This document shows, one piece after another, positions 15,768 through 23,495 of a stretch of 26,138 bases of DNA. Position 1 is the stretch's first letter, and every line of letters starts with the position of its first letter. The notes beneath the pieces were generated by a model. It did not search any database and had not been told where the DNA came from. It saw only the letters and a list, made by a program, of their open reading frames with translations. Source of the stretch: CAZNFR01 sp964572225 (GTDB lineage Bacteria; Bacteroidota; Bacteroidia; Bacteroidales; GCA-2748055); assembly GCA_964572225.1 (NCBI GenBank), contig CAZNFR010000051.1, positions 1-26,138 of the forward strand, read 5' to 3'. The translations under genes and the position numbers were made by a program.

Positions 15768-16439
15768 TTAAATTAATAATCGTGTTTTTATTTTTGCAAA
15801 AATTTCCCCGGGTGAAAGCATTACTTTATTTTCATCATAACAGGTTATGACCTCCAGTATTTTGTCCTTTTCCAATGAAAGATATACCTCCCGTACGTTT
15901 TTTTGGAAATCCAGATCCTGTTCGTGAATATCTTCCCCACCTTCCAGGTAATCCCGGTCAATGCCTTCCCTGCGCCTGGTTAGCTGGTCTACCGTGAAAT
16001 GAAAAGGAACGTCAAGGAAAAGATTTACCTCAGGCCTGGGAATTTGATAATGCTCATATTCAAGATTTAGTATCCAGTCCCTTAGTTCAAGCTTTTTTTT
16101 CTCATCCTTAATTTTTGCACACTGGAAGGCAATGTTTGAGATCACATAACGGTCCAAAAGAATAAAAACATCCTTATTCATCCATGATTCCAGTTCCGTT
16201 TTTGCCTCCTGACGATCGCCTGCATAGATAAGGGCAACCAGATAAGGATCGACCTGGCCCAGTTCACCCATATCTCCTTTTAAGAATCGTGCAATAAGTT
16301 TCGCAAAGACCCCGTCCTGGGTTCTCGGAAAATGTACATACCTGTATTCAATTCCATTTTTCTCCAGATACTCCCTAATAAGCTTGATTTGTGTTGATTT
16401 TCCGGACCCGTCAAGACCCTCAATTACGGCAAATTTCAT
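15768..16439 (-). CDS. tmk: Thymidylate kinase
   Basis: This enzyme phosphorylates dTMP to dTDP on the way to dTTP. The 223-residue protein shows the P-loop EGLDGSGKSTQ near residues 7-17, the substrate-binding VHFPRT, the DRY motif (LLDRYVISNIAFQ) and FLDVPFHFTVDQLTRRR. A DRDYLEGGEDIHEQD stretch follows where the lid region lies. It is somewhat longer than the E. coli enzyme (213 residues). It is the first gene of the leftward run and is divergent from folP across 85 bases, so its promoter must lie in 16440-16524; I see no clear leftward TAnnTTTG there. Confidence 0.93.
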   Translation of the reverse strand: MKFAVIEGLDGSGKSTQIKLIREYLEKNGIEYRYVHFPRTQDGVFAKLIARFLKGDMGELGQVDPYLVALIYAGDRQEAKTELESWMNKDVFILLDRYVISNIAFQCAKIKDEKKKLELRDWILNLEYEHYQIPRPEVNLFLDVPFHFTVDQLTRRREGIDRDYLEGGEDIHEQDLDFQKNVREVYLSLEKDKILEVITCYDENKVMLSPGEIFAKIKTRLLI

Positions 16440-16494
16440 AAAAGGCTTGCTTTAATTCTGAAATTGAAAAACCTGAGATTTGTGATCAAAATGT

Positions 16495-16502
16495 TAACTT
16501 TG
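16495..16502 (+). promoter_or_regulatory. Bacteroidota -7 promoter element upstream of folP
   Basis: TAACTTTG is an exact match to TAnnTTTG and ends 22 bases before ATG 16525, giving a leader of about 15 bases. A TTTG at 16479-16482 is only 12 bases upstream, closer than the usual -33 spacing. It is the likely promoter of the folP-cdaA-mscS run. Confidence 0.55.
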
Positions 16503-16524
16503 CCATCCATCCATACCGAATTCA

Positions 16525-17394
16525 ATGGGTTTTAAAGATACATTTTTTTCAAAAAACCTCAGCATAAATTGTCGGGGATATCTCCTCGAACTTACCCATC
16601 CGAAAATAATGGGCATCCTAAATGTGACGCCCGATTCCTTTCACGATGGTGGTAAATACCTGGATGTAAAGTCAATGAAAAAAAAGGTAGATCTGCTTAT
16701 GAGTGAGGGCAGCGATCTCCTTGATATTGGGGGTGTATCCTCACGACCAGGCTCAAAACCGGTTGACGAAGAGGAAGAAATCCGTAGAATTGAACCGGCG
16801 TTGGATTATGTTCGAACTAACTACCCTGATGTTCCGGTATCCATAGACACTTTCCGGACCCGCGTAGCAGCGAGCCTGGCTGAGAAATACGGTATTGAGA
16901 TTGTCAATGACATTACCGGTGGAAAAGGAGATCCTGAGATGTTCGACTTTATTGCGTCCTCCGGCTTGGCCTATATTCTGATGCATATGCAGGGAATTCC
17001 GGAGACCATGCAAAATAAGCCAGAATACAATGATGTTATCGATGATCTCCTCCACTTTTTTTCCTCGAAAATTGAAATCCTTAATAGAAAAGGGGTAAAA
17101 GATATTATTATTGATCCTGGCTTTGGTTTTGGCAAAACGGTGGATCATAATTATGAGATCCTTTCAGCCTTCGATGTTTTCAGGATATTTGGATTACCCC
17201 TGCTGGCAGGGATCTCCCGGAAATCCATGATAACCCGGTTTCTGAATATCAAGACCGAAGAAGCACTCAATGCAAGCACTGCCCTGCACATGGTTTCCCT
17301 GTTAAAAGGTGCAAATATCCTCAGAGTTCATGACCCAAGGGAAGCCAGAGAAGTAATAAGTCTTTTTAACAAATTAGAAGAATTTCAAAAATAG
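16525..17394 (+). CDS. folP: Dihydropteroate synthase
   Basis: This enzyme joins p-aminobenzoate to the pterin pyrophosphate in folate synthesis and is the target of sulfonamides. The 289-residue length is normal. Landmarks in order are PKIMGILNVTPDSFHDGGKY, the loop DIGGVSSRPGSKPV, VSIDTFRTRVA, IVNDITGG, YILMHMQGIPETMQ, IIDPGFGFGKT, LLAGISRKS and the C-terminal ILRVHDPREA, where Arg and His hold the pterin. It begins the rightward run. cdaA starts 44 bases after its stop, an order I recall as common in Bacteroidota. Confidence 0.97.
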   Translation: MGFKDTFFSKNLSINCRGYLLELTHPKIMGILNVTPDSFHDGGKYLDVKSMKKKVDLLMSEGSDLLDIGGVSSRPGSKPVDEEEEIRRIEPALDYVRTNYPDVPVSIDTFRTRVAASLAEKYGIEIVNDITGGKGDPEMFDFIASSGLAYILMHMQGIPETMQNKPEYNDVIDDLLHFFSSKIEILNRKGVKDIIIDPGFGFGKTVDHNYEILSAFDVFRIFGLPLLAGISRKSMITRFLNIKTEEALNASTALHMVSLLKGANILRVHDPREAREVISLFNKLEEFQK

Positions 17395-17438
17395 GCCTAA
17401 ATTAGGGTTCTTGAAAAACCGAAATCCTTGAAAAACAG

Positions 17439-18224
17439 ATGCTCCTTGCTTTTTTAAATATACGCATTCTTGATATACTGGATATCCTGCTTGTGGCAAT
17501 TCTGATGTACCAAATATACCTGTTGGTAAGAGGTACCGTAGCCATTAATATCATTATTGCCGTTTTAGGGATATATTTCCTCTGGGGCGTGGTCAGAATG
17601 TTAAGAATGGAATTGTTGAGTTCCATCCTCGGACAAGTGATGGGTGTAGGGGTTATTTTGCTGATCATTGTTTTCCAGCCAGAGATAAGACGATTCCTCA
17701 TTGTCATGGGCAGCCGCTATATTACCCGTAACCGAAAACGAATTGAGCAGTTTTTTAATATGGACTTCGATTCACGACCCTCAGTTAAGATAAAATCCCT
17801 ACTAAAAGCGGCCATAAACATGTCAAATACCAAAACCGGTGCACTAATTGTCGTGAAGAGAAAATCAAATCTTGATATTTATGCACAGGCAGGAGAAGTG
17901 ATGAACTCAAATACTTCCAGCAGAATAATTACAAGTATCTTTAATAAGTATAGCCCACTTCACGACGGTGCCGTGATCATTGATGAAGAAAAAATATCTG
18001 CTTCCAGAGTGGTGCTCCCTGTTTCTGATAATCCCGACCTTCCCCCTGATTATGGTCTACGGCATAGGGCCGCACTCGGTATCAGCGAAATAACAGATGC
18101 CATGGTAATCATCGTTTCCGAAGAAACCGGTCAAATATCAGTTGCTCAAAATGGTGTGATAGACAAGGATATCTCACCTAAAAAATTAATGCATTATCTT
18201 GAAAAAGATTTTCAACAAGCCTAA
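17439..18224 (+). CDS. cdaA: Diadenylate cyclase CdaA
   Basis: CdaA condenses two ATP into cyclic di-AMP, a messenger that controls potassium and osmolyte balance and cell-wall integrity. The 261-residue protein has three N-terminal membrane helices (about residues 10-30, 33-53 and 62-80), then the linker PEIRRFL and the DAC domain. The catalytic motifs are intact: HDGAVII (DGA at 176-178) and LRHRAALGISEITDA (RHR at 208-210), followed by IIVSEETGQISVA. The topology is that of CdaA rather than DisA, which lacks these helices and has a C-terminal DNA-binding part. No CdaR-like regulator or GlmM follows, unlike the Firmicutes operon. An MscS-type channel gene begins 11 bases downstream. Confidence 0.97.
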   Translation: MLLAFLNIRILDILDILLVAILMYQIYLLVRGTVAINIIIAVLGIYFLWGVVRMLRMELLSSILGQVMGVGVILLIIVFQPEIRRFLIVMGSRYITRNRKRIEQFFNMDFDSRPSVKIKSLLKAAINMSNTKTGALIVVKRKSNLDIYAQAGEVMNSNTSSRIITSIFNKYSPLHDGAVIIDEEKISASRVVLPVSDNPDLPPDYGLRHRAALGISEITDAMVIIVSEETGQISVAQNGVIDKDISPKKLMHYLEKDFQQA

Positions 18225-18235
18225 AAAATCTCCCT

Positions 18236-19087
18236 ATGGATTTCAATAAACTATTGAATCTTGAACTTATATCCACAGAGAAATTTTCTCTCACCATCTT
18301 TGATATGTTAGAGGTTATCCTGGTTATCGTTGTTACCAGGATCATTGTACTTCTTATCCGGAGACTGATTCGCAGGCAGGTAAACAGAGGGAAGCTTGAT
18401 TTGGGTAACTCCCATGCCGTATTCCAGATTATCAGATATATCCTGTGGGTAATGGCCATAACGGTGATGATTGAGGCCATTGACCTGAAACTCACTTTCC
18501 TCCTTGCAGGGGGAGCAGCACTCCTCGTTGGATTGGGACTGGGTTTGCAGGAAATCTTTAAAGATCTCATCTCTGGCTTTTTCATGCTTTTTGAAGGAAA
18601 TCTTAAAGTGGCCGATATCGTAGAACTCGAAGGAAATCTTGTGGGAAAAGTTAAGCAATTGGGATTTCGAACCACCAAAATTGAAACACGCGACCGGGTT
18701 ATCCTGATCATACCAAATTCAAAATTTATTGCAGACAGATTAATCAATTGGAGCCATCTGGAAAAGATAACACGTTTTCATGTAATTGTTGGCGTCGCCT
18801 ATGGCTCTGATGTTGATAAGGTTACGAAAATATTAAATGAGGTTGCAGAAGAACATCCCAAAATTGCCAAGAATCCAAAACCCGTAGTTATGTTCACCGA
18901 TTTCGGTAATTCTTCTCTTGACTTTAAACTTCATTTCTGGACCGATGACTCATTTTGGGTGGAAGTAATTAAGTCCGATCTACGTTATGCCATAAACCGC
19001 AAGTTTATTGAAAATAATGTAACCATCCCTTTCCCCCAAAGGGATGTTCATATCAGAACAACACCTCCTGGATTCAGCGGAAAATAG
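18236..19087 (+). CDS. MscS-family mechanosensitive ion channel
   Basis: This is a 283-residue small-conductance channel of the inner membrane that opens under membrane tension to release solutes. It has three membrane segments: about residues 24-42, 61-82 and the pore helix starting near residue 83. The pore helix has the glycine/alanine-rich LLAGGAALLVGLGLGLQ followed by EIFKDLISGFFMLFE, the usual TM3a/TM3b layout. The beta domain starts at KVADIVELEG, with VKQLGFRTTKIETRDRVILIIPNSKF, and an alpha/beta C-terminal domain follows. It lies 11 bases after cdaA and its stop is 5 bases from that of convergent plsY. Co-expression with the c-di-AMP synthase suggests a shared osmotic role, which is inference. 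Confidence 0.95.
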   Translation: MDFNKLLNLELISTEKFSLTIFDMLEVILVIVVTRIIVLLIRRLIRRQVNRGKLDLGNSHAVFQIIRYILWVMAITVMIEAIDLKLTFLLAGGAALLVGLGLGLQEIFKDLISGFFMLFEGNLKVADIVELEGNLVGKVKQLGFRTTKIETRDRVILIIPNSKFIADRLINWSHLEKITRFHVIVGVAYGSDVDKVTKILNEVAEEHPKIAKNPKPVVMFTDFGNSSLDFKLHFWTDDSFWVEVIKSDLRYAINRKFIENNVTIPFPQRDVHIRTTPPGFSGK

Positions 19088-19092
19088 AAAAA

Positions 19093-19734
19093 TCAATGTG
19101 CATCCCTTGCTTTCTTTCTGAATAGAAAAGTAGCTTTAGGCTCTTTTCCTTTCTTCAATCTGCGAATATTTTTCCGATGGGTAACTATCAAACCAATAGC
19201 AACCAATCCGGAAAAAATCTTCAACCCTGTAAATGGCGTTTTGTACACCAGAATAAGCCAAACTGGAAAGCTAATACCGGCCAGAACAGAACTTAAAGAT
19301 ACATACCCGCTCAGCAATAAGACAATTACAAAAAGGATAACTGCAGTGAGGGTTGATAAGGGACTCAGTGCCAGTAATACCCCAAATATCGAGGCCACTC
19401 CCTTACCACCCCTGAACCCTGCAAAGATAGGGAATATATGACCAAGAACTGCCAGGATTCCCAGAAGGATACTAAAATTCACAAAGAGGTCTGTACCTTC
19501 AGGGTATAATTTGAACAGATGAACATACTTAACCGCTATCCATCCTTTAAAAATATCAAAGAGTAAAACCGGTATTCCAGTTTTTAAACCCAGTACCCTC
19601 ATGGTATTAGTCGCACCAGCATTTCCGCTGCCATGATCCCTAATATCAACATTATGGAAAAATCTTCCCGCCCAGACTGAAGTCGGGATGGATCCGGTAA
19701 AATAGGCCAGTAGTATGGTGATGAATATTGTCAT
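19093..19734 (-). CDS. plsY: Acyl-phosphate:glycerol-3-phosphate acyltransferase PlsY
   Basis: PlsY makes lysophosphatidic acid from acyl-phosphate and glycerol 3-phosphate, the first step of phospholipid synthesis. This 213-residue membrane protein has all the signature loops: GSIPTSVWAG near residue 14, DIRDHGSGNAGATNTMRVLG near 30-49 (acyl-phosphate site), and FAGFRGGKGVAS near 104-115 (glycerol-phosphate site). The THRKNIRRLKKGKEP stretch near the C-terminus also fits. It starts 50 bases after the stop of the Tat-exported protein gene. A TATTTTTG just upstream would leave practically no leader, so I do not call a promoter there. Confidence 0.97.
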   Translation of the reverse strand: MTIFITILLAYFTGSIPTSVWAGRFFHNVDIRDHGSGNAGATNTMRVLGLKTGIPVLLFDIFKGWIAVKYVHLFKLYPEGTDLFVNFSILLGILAVLGHIFPIFAGFRGGKGVASIFGVLLALSPLSTLTAVILFVIVLLLSGYVSLSSVLAGISFPVWLILVYKTPFTGLKIFSGLVAIGLIVTHRKNIRRLKKGKEPKATFLFRKKARDAH

Positions 19735-19762
19735 CCTTCAAAAATACAAAACGTGGATGTAA

Positions 19763-19778
19763 ATCCGGCCTTCCGGAT
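19763..19778 (-). other. Small hairpin downstream of the Tat-exported protein gene
   Basis: ATCCGG (19763-19768) and CCGGAT (19773-19778) form a 6-bp perfect stem with a 4-base loop, 6 bases beyond the stop codon. On the minus strand only TTT follows before mixed sequence, so it is at best a weak terminator between this gene and plsY. Confidence 0.35.
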
Positions 19779-19784
19779 ACTTGT

Positions 19785-20852
19785 TTATCCCTTGGATTTG
19801 TACTGATGAATCCCATTGGCGATAACCGACATGATCGCTTCCGGATCCTCAAGGTTTCTTGGATAATAATAATATATCAGTTGATCCACATTTTTTGAAA
19901 GAACTTCCGGAAGGCGCTTCCGGAATAACTCAAGATCTTTCATATCCATATTATGGTTCTCCAGTAACCATAGGGATAATCGATTGTTTCTTCGCGCTGC
20001 TGTCAAAAACCGCTCCCCTGCATTTTCTCCGAGAAGGGTTTTTCCTGTTGACTCGTCCTTTCCCCCATCTTCCGGATACCAGGGTCTGCCATCACATCCA
20101 AAAAAATCGAGATATTTTGTTTTTGCCATGTTTTCGAGTGCCACCTCATCGATGTTTGCATAAAGAAACAGATTGGTAACTGCATCCGGGTTCAACTCTT
20201 TAATGAATTTATTCAGGTTAGAAAAGAAATCACAATTTGCCCGGGCCTGTGCCAATGAGTTCTGATCCGGTCCCAGTTTTGCAATCGCTGCAGGGGAGTA
20301 ATCGGGCTGCAGCGTTTTAGGCTCATCCCAGACTATCCCACTGATATTTCCGATTTTAAATAGCTTTTCCAGAGACTCCAGGATGAAATCAAGGGTTTTC
20401 TCATGATGAATGCTGCTAATGACTCCAGAAACACTGGATTTATTTACACTTCCATCTTTGTTCAGGACCCAGGAATCGGGATTTTGAACGGAGAATAAAC
20501 TGGGAACCTTTGGAGCTCCGGCAACCAGCCCGCCCCATCTCGCCGGCACGGCAAATACTTTCATTCCCAGGCGATCCGCTTCATTGCATATTATTCCAAT
20601 ATTTTCGCGTCCGGCAAAAAGATCCTGCTCCAGAACCGCAACAGACACTACATCCGTACCTTTGTCCTTCATCCAATGAAGATCCTCCCTAACCTGGGAA
20701 GGTACCATGGTATACATGTGAGCCCTAAAGTAATAAGCATTTAAGAGTCTGGAGCTGCTGGCAGAAAGAAAACTTCTTTTCATTCCACTCGATAAAATGC
20801 CAACATAAAGGCCCGATGCGGATGCCTTTCTGAGAAATGATCTTCTTTTCAT
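19785..20852 (-). CDS. Tat-exported TIM-barrel-like protein, putative glycosidase-type
   Basis: This is a 355-residue protein with a twin-arginine signal (RRSFLRKA at residues 3-10, then a hydrophobic stretch), so it is probably exported folded. The body alternates helices and short strands in a way that suggests a (beta/alpha)8 barrel: VVSVAVL, MKVFAVPARWGG, ISGIVWDEPKT (Asp176, Glu177), VTNLFLYANID, YLDFFGCDGRPW, SLWLLENHNMD and VDQLIYYYYPRN. Acidic and aromatic residues sit at strand ends, as in glycoside hydrolases. I cannot place it in a numbered family. It lies between plsY and a small lipoprotein, about 5 kb from a GH78 enzyme. A carbohydrate-active role is inference. Confidence 0.85.
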   Translation of the reverse strand: MKRRSFLRKASASGLYVGILSSGMKRSFLSASSSRLLNAYYFRAHMYTMVPSQVREDLHWMKDKGTDVVSVAVLEQDLFAGRENIGIICNEADRLGMKVFAVPARWGGLVAGAPKVPSLFSVQNPDSWVLNKDGSVNKSSVSGVISSIHHEKTLDFILESLEKLFKIGNISGIVWDEPKTLQPDYSPAAIAKLGPDQNSLAQARANCDFFSNLNKFIKELNPDAVTNLFLYANIDEVALENMAKTKYLDFFGCDGRPWYPEDGGKDESTGKTLLGENAGERFLTAARRNNRLSLWLLENHNMDMKDLELFRKRLPEVLSKNVDQLIYYYYPRNLEDPEAIMSVIANGIHQYKSKG

Positions 20853-21012
20853 ATGAATTAATCGATACGGTAATTAAAGATACCTTTCAATGATTAAAGG
20901 TAGGATTAAAATACCTGAAATTACGAAAACGTAAATATCTGGATATTTCTATCCATAAGCTACACATTAATGAAATGCATTGCCGTATAACATTGAGTTG
21001 ATATTCAATTAT

Positions 21013-21633
21013 TTACAAAACAGATTTGTGTCCTTTCCCGGATTTCACTGTTTTTTTGGCCGAATAATAATCAAATAGCAGCAATGAGCCTTTATAATAC
21101 CCCTCAATTTGCTTTCCATCCTCATCCATGCAATCTATGGTGATCTCATAGGTTGTGCCACTCAAGGCGACGGTTATTTGTCCGGAAACAACATCAACCC
21201 AAACCTCATCCCAGTCATCATCCTCCCGCCAATCCATAGTGTAATCGGAATAACTGATACTAATTGCTGGAATGGGAGTAGTTGTTGAAAAGGTATATAC
21301 ACCAGGGGTAAGTCTATCTATGTTATCGGAAATTAGTTCAAAATAAATAACCTGACCGATTCCCGTGATATCCAGAAATCCGGAAGGTGTTTTTGCTTCA
21401 GAGATTCCTTTACTGGTTAAATACAGGTCAATGTTGAAGCCTTCAAATTCAAACCCGTCAAAGTCCACATCTTCCTGATCACCATATGCTTCAAGAATAC
21501 CGGAAGTGAGCTCAATTACGGTATCTCCTACCTTTAGGTAATAATCGGGATCCTTAGGATCATCCTTCTTACAACTGCTGGCAACAATGGAGATCATCGC
21601 AAGTGTGAAGAAAAAAAGTATTGCATTTCTCAT
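21013..21633 (-). CDS. Small acidic lipoprotein, unknown function
   Basis: This is a 206-residue protein with a signal peptide and lipobox (ASSC, lipid-bearing Cys at residue 21) followed by KKDDPKDPD. That is a common start of Bacteroidota lipoproteins, and the acidic tail after the Cys suggests surface display. The mature part is beta-rich and strongly acidic, with clusters DVDFDGFEFEGFNID and MDWREDDDWDEVW that could bind divalent metal. The last ten residues are basic. No domain was recognised. It lies 111 bases after the CPBP-like gene and 160 bases before the Tat-exported protein gene. In those 160 bases (20853-21012) I see only short hairpins (20921-20934 and 20941-20954) that do not make a convincing terminator. 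Confidence 0.85.
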   Translation of the reverse strand: MRNAILFFFTLAMISIVASSCKKDDPKDPDYYLKVGDTVIELTSGILEAYGDQEDVDFDGFEFEGFNIDLYLTSKGISEAKTPSGFLDITGIGQVIYFELISDNIDRLTPGVYTFSTTTPIPAISISYSDYTMDWREDDDWDEVWVDVVSGQITVALSGTTYEITIDCMDEDGKQIEGYYKGSLLLFDYYSAKKTVKSGKGHKSVL

Positions 21634-21744
21634 GGTGTAATTGCTTTAGTTTGGACATTCTTTAGTCAACCTTTCAAGTTATTAAAAAAGATTGAACCGG
21701 CTGGCCTATTTTATGAATTTAGCATTTTTTTAAGAAACTCCTGA

Positions 21745-22524
21745 TCAGCTACTTTGTTCCCGGCCGGAAAAGATTTCATGAGTCCGAAAGAATGGAGTAT
21801 AAAGCAATACTAGAATCAAAGCAATAATAACCATAATCCAGGATCCCAGGAATAAATTAAAATTATCGGGTTCCCTTAAAGGTGTACCATCTGTATACAT
21901 TGGGAAACTCCCGAACATAACTGACATCCAGCCAAAATGCAAAGCCCAGGAATATCCGATGTGCCCATTACTGATAATTAATGCATTCCTGAAAAAACCT
22001 ACCAGGAAAAGGGTGATAAGAGTACTCAACTGAAGTAATCCTCTTTGATCGAATACCAGCAGGTAAAAAATGAAATGTAATATGGAGAATAAGATTGCGA
22101 TCCCACAGGCAGTGACCCATTTATTTAAGTTTAACCTCTTCATAAGGAAGTATATTGGAAGACTTCCGAGTACGATCTCTTCATTGACAATATAAAAAAC
22201 CTGATGAAAATAGGATCTCCAGTTCCCTATGCTGAATAATAAACCTTCAGACCCTTCACTAAGGAATACAAACAATCCTGAAACTAAGATCACCAGCCCC
22301 AGTGTAAGTATTGTTGTTAAAAGGATCCGCAAGTTAATTTTAAGTCCGGTAATTTTCAGGAAGTCCTTTTTCCAGATCCTAAATGAAAGGACAAGAATCA
22401 GAAGGGTACCCAAAAATGAGTACCACCAACCATTAAAATAATTGTATGAAAACAGCAGGTGACCAAAAATAATGCTGGTGATTAGAATGATAGAGGGCAG
22501 CTTCGATAGTGTTTTAGTTCTCAT
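21745..22524 (-). CDS. CPBP-family (Abi/CAAX-protease-like) membrane protein
   Basis: This is a 259-residue polytopic membrane protein with about seven hydrophobic segments. The arrangement fits the CPBP family of intramembrane metalloproteases. There is an EE pair at residues 115-116 (VNEEIVLG), a helix with FSILHFIF (His150), and a later helix with YSWALHFGWMSVM (His196). The usual first motif is EExxxR, and here Gly stands in place of the Arg. Bacterial family members process peptides or modify other membrane proteins; many are uncharacterised. It is the third gene of a tight run, 13 bases after the toroid gene. Family membership is likely; activity is uncertain. Confidence 0.7.
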   Translation of the reverse strand: MRTKTLSKLPSIILITSIIFGHLLFSYNYFNGWWYSFLGTLLILVLSFRIWKKDFLKITGLKINLRILLTTILTLGLVILVSGLFVFLSEGSEGLLFSIGNWRSYFHQVFYIVNEEIVLGSLPIYFLMKRLNLNKWVTACGIAILFSILHFIFYLLVFDQRGLLQLSTLITLFLVGFFRNALIISNGHIGYSWALHFGWMSVMFGSFPMYTDGTPLREPDNFNLFLGSWIMVIIALILVLLYTPFFRTHEIFSGREQSS

Positions 22525-22537
22525 GCCATCTTTTATA

Positions 22538-23473
22538 TCAGAATTCAGGAAACGATTTTAATACTCTCATAGCCCGAAGGGTGTTAATCCTTGACGGCTT
22601 ACCAGGGGTTTCCATATCAAGGTGAACCTGTCCGGGATGTTTTGCCTGTAAAAGCCAGGTCCCATCCTTTCGCTTCCTGCCTATGATAATTTCCAGGGCA
22701 GGTTTCATCGCAGGATCAAAGGGGGATCCTGAGCTACTAAAATACTCCATGGCCCGAAGGATATCGTACCTCCACCTGCAAGGCCATGAAAACCTAAGCA
22801 TACGTTTATCAATAATTTCCCCTGTACGGTCCGAAAGAAAAAGTTGGTGCTTTAGAATAAAATGAGCCGAAGATTCTTTTGCGTGAATCAATTCATCCAG
22901 CCTGTAATGGTAGCCAGCCTTCCGATACTCCTCAATCCCTTCCATTACACAAATTGTGCTATGCAGTGAACTATGTCTGGCTCCCGACCGATTTAGCCGG
23001 CAGTTAAATCCTCCGTCCGGCATAACCTGGGACAGAATAAAGTCTACCACAGATTTGAGTCTGACTTCTTCGGTCTGAAAATAAGCGGCATAATTCAGTA
23101 GCATACCATTAACACATACATCGCTCTGACTTACAGTCTTGCCTGGATTAACCCCCCCATCAGATCCTTTTTCATTATCCAGAATCTTCCGGATTGAATC
23201 TTTTACTGGATCAACGTCGGGGGAAATGCACAAATTTTTAATATCCAATAATGTATAATGGGAGGAAATCCACTTGGGATTATAAAACCCGGATCCCCAA
23301 TGCCCTTCTTCTTTTCTTCTGGATAGTAGCTCCATTCCCCAACCTTCGGTTTCTATCTTCTTTTGCAGATGAGGTATGTCCTCCTCCAATAAATCGCGGT
23401 AAACCTGATATTGAATAGAAATATCTCCTTCGAGTAACCAGGATATAAGGGATTCACTGCTCATAAGGGACAA
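22538..23473 (-). CDS. Alpha/alpha-toroid protein resembling prenyltransferase/squalene-oxidase repeats
   Basis: This 311-residue protein has no signal peptide. It is almost wholly helical and carries motifs typical of alpha/alpha-toroid folds: EEGHWGSGFYNPKWISSHYT near residue 55, QVMPDGGFNCRL near 149, HSSLHSTICVMEGIEEY near 167, SWPCRWRYDILRAMEYF near 230, RKRKDGTWLL near 268 and SRINTLRAMRVLKSF near the end. The repeating DGG(F/W) turns with an aromatic are like QW motifs of terpene cyclases. The catalytic DxDD of squalene-hopene cyclase was not seen, so it is probably not a cyclase. ATG 23473 is used as the start; ATG 23464 is possible. It lies 22 bases after the DUF4332 gene and 13 before the CPBP gene. 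Confidence 0.8.
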   Translation of the reverse strand: MSLMSSESLISWLLEGDISIQYQVYRDLLEEDIPHLQKKIETEGWGMELLSRRKEEGHWGSGFYNPKWISSHYTLLDIKNLCISPDVDPVKDSIRKILDNEKGSDGGVNPGKTVSQSDVCVNGMLLNYAAYFQTEEVRLKSVVDFILSQVMPDGGFNCRLNRSGARHSSLHSTICVMEGIEEYRKAGYHYRLDELIHAKESSAHFILKHQLFLSDRTGEIIDKRMLRFSWPCRWRYDILRAMEYFSSSGSPFDPAMKPALEIIIGRKRKDGTWLLQAKHPGQVHLDMETPGKPSRINTLRAMRVLKSFPEF

Positions 23474-23495
23474 TCATAAAGTACCATATCATATA

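Noticed and set aside
15333..15776. 147-residue plus-strand open frame opposite the DoxX gene
   Set aside because: It lies wholly antisense to well-supported coding sequence (DoxX helices and the end of tmk), is low-complexity in charged residues and has no family signal.
17439..18224. DisA rather than CdaA
   Set aside because: Three N-terminal membrane helices and the absence of a C-terminal helix-hairpin-helix DNA-binding region fit CdaA.
19739..19746. TATTTTTG on the minus strand just before plsY as a promoter
   Set aside because: It would put the transcript start at or inside the start codon, there is no -33 element, and the local sequence is A/T-rich.
19763..19778. ATCCGG/CCGGAT hairpin as a full terminator
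   Set aside because: The stem is only 6 bp and no T tract follows on the minus strand; kept only as a small hairpin.
22538..23473. Squalene-hopene or other terpene cyclase
   Set aside because: The toroid-like repeats are there, but the length is half that of cyclases and no DxDD-type catalytic motif is visible.
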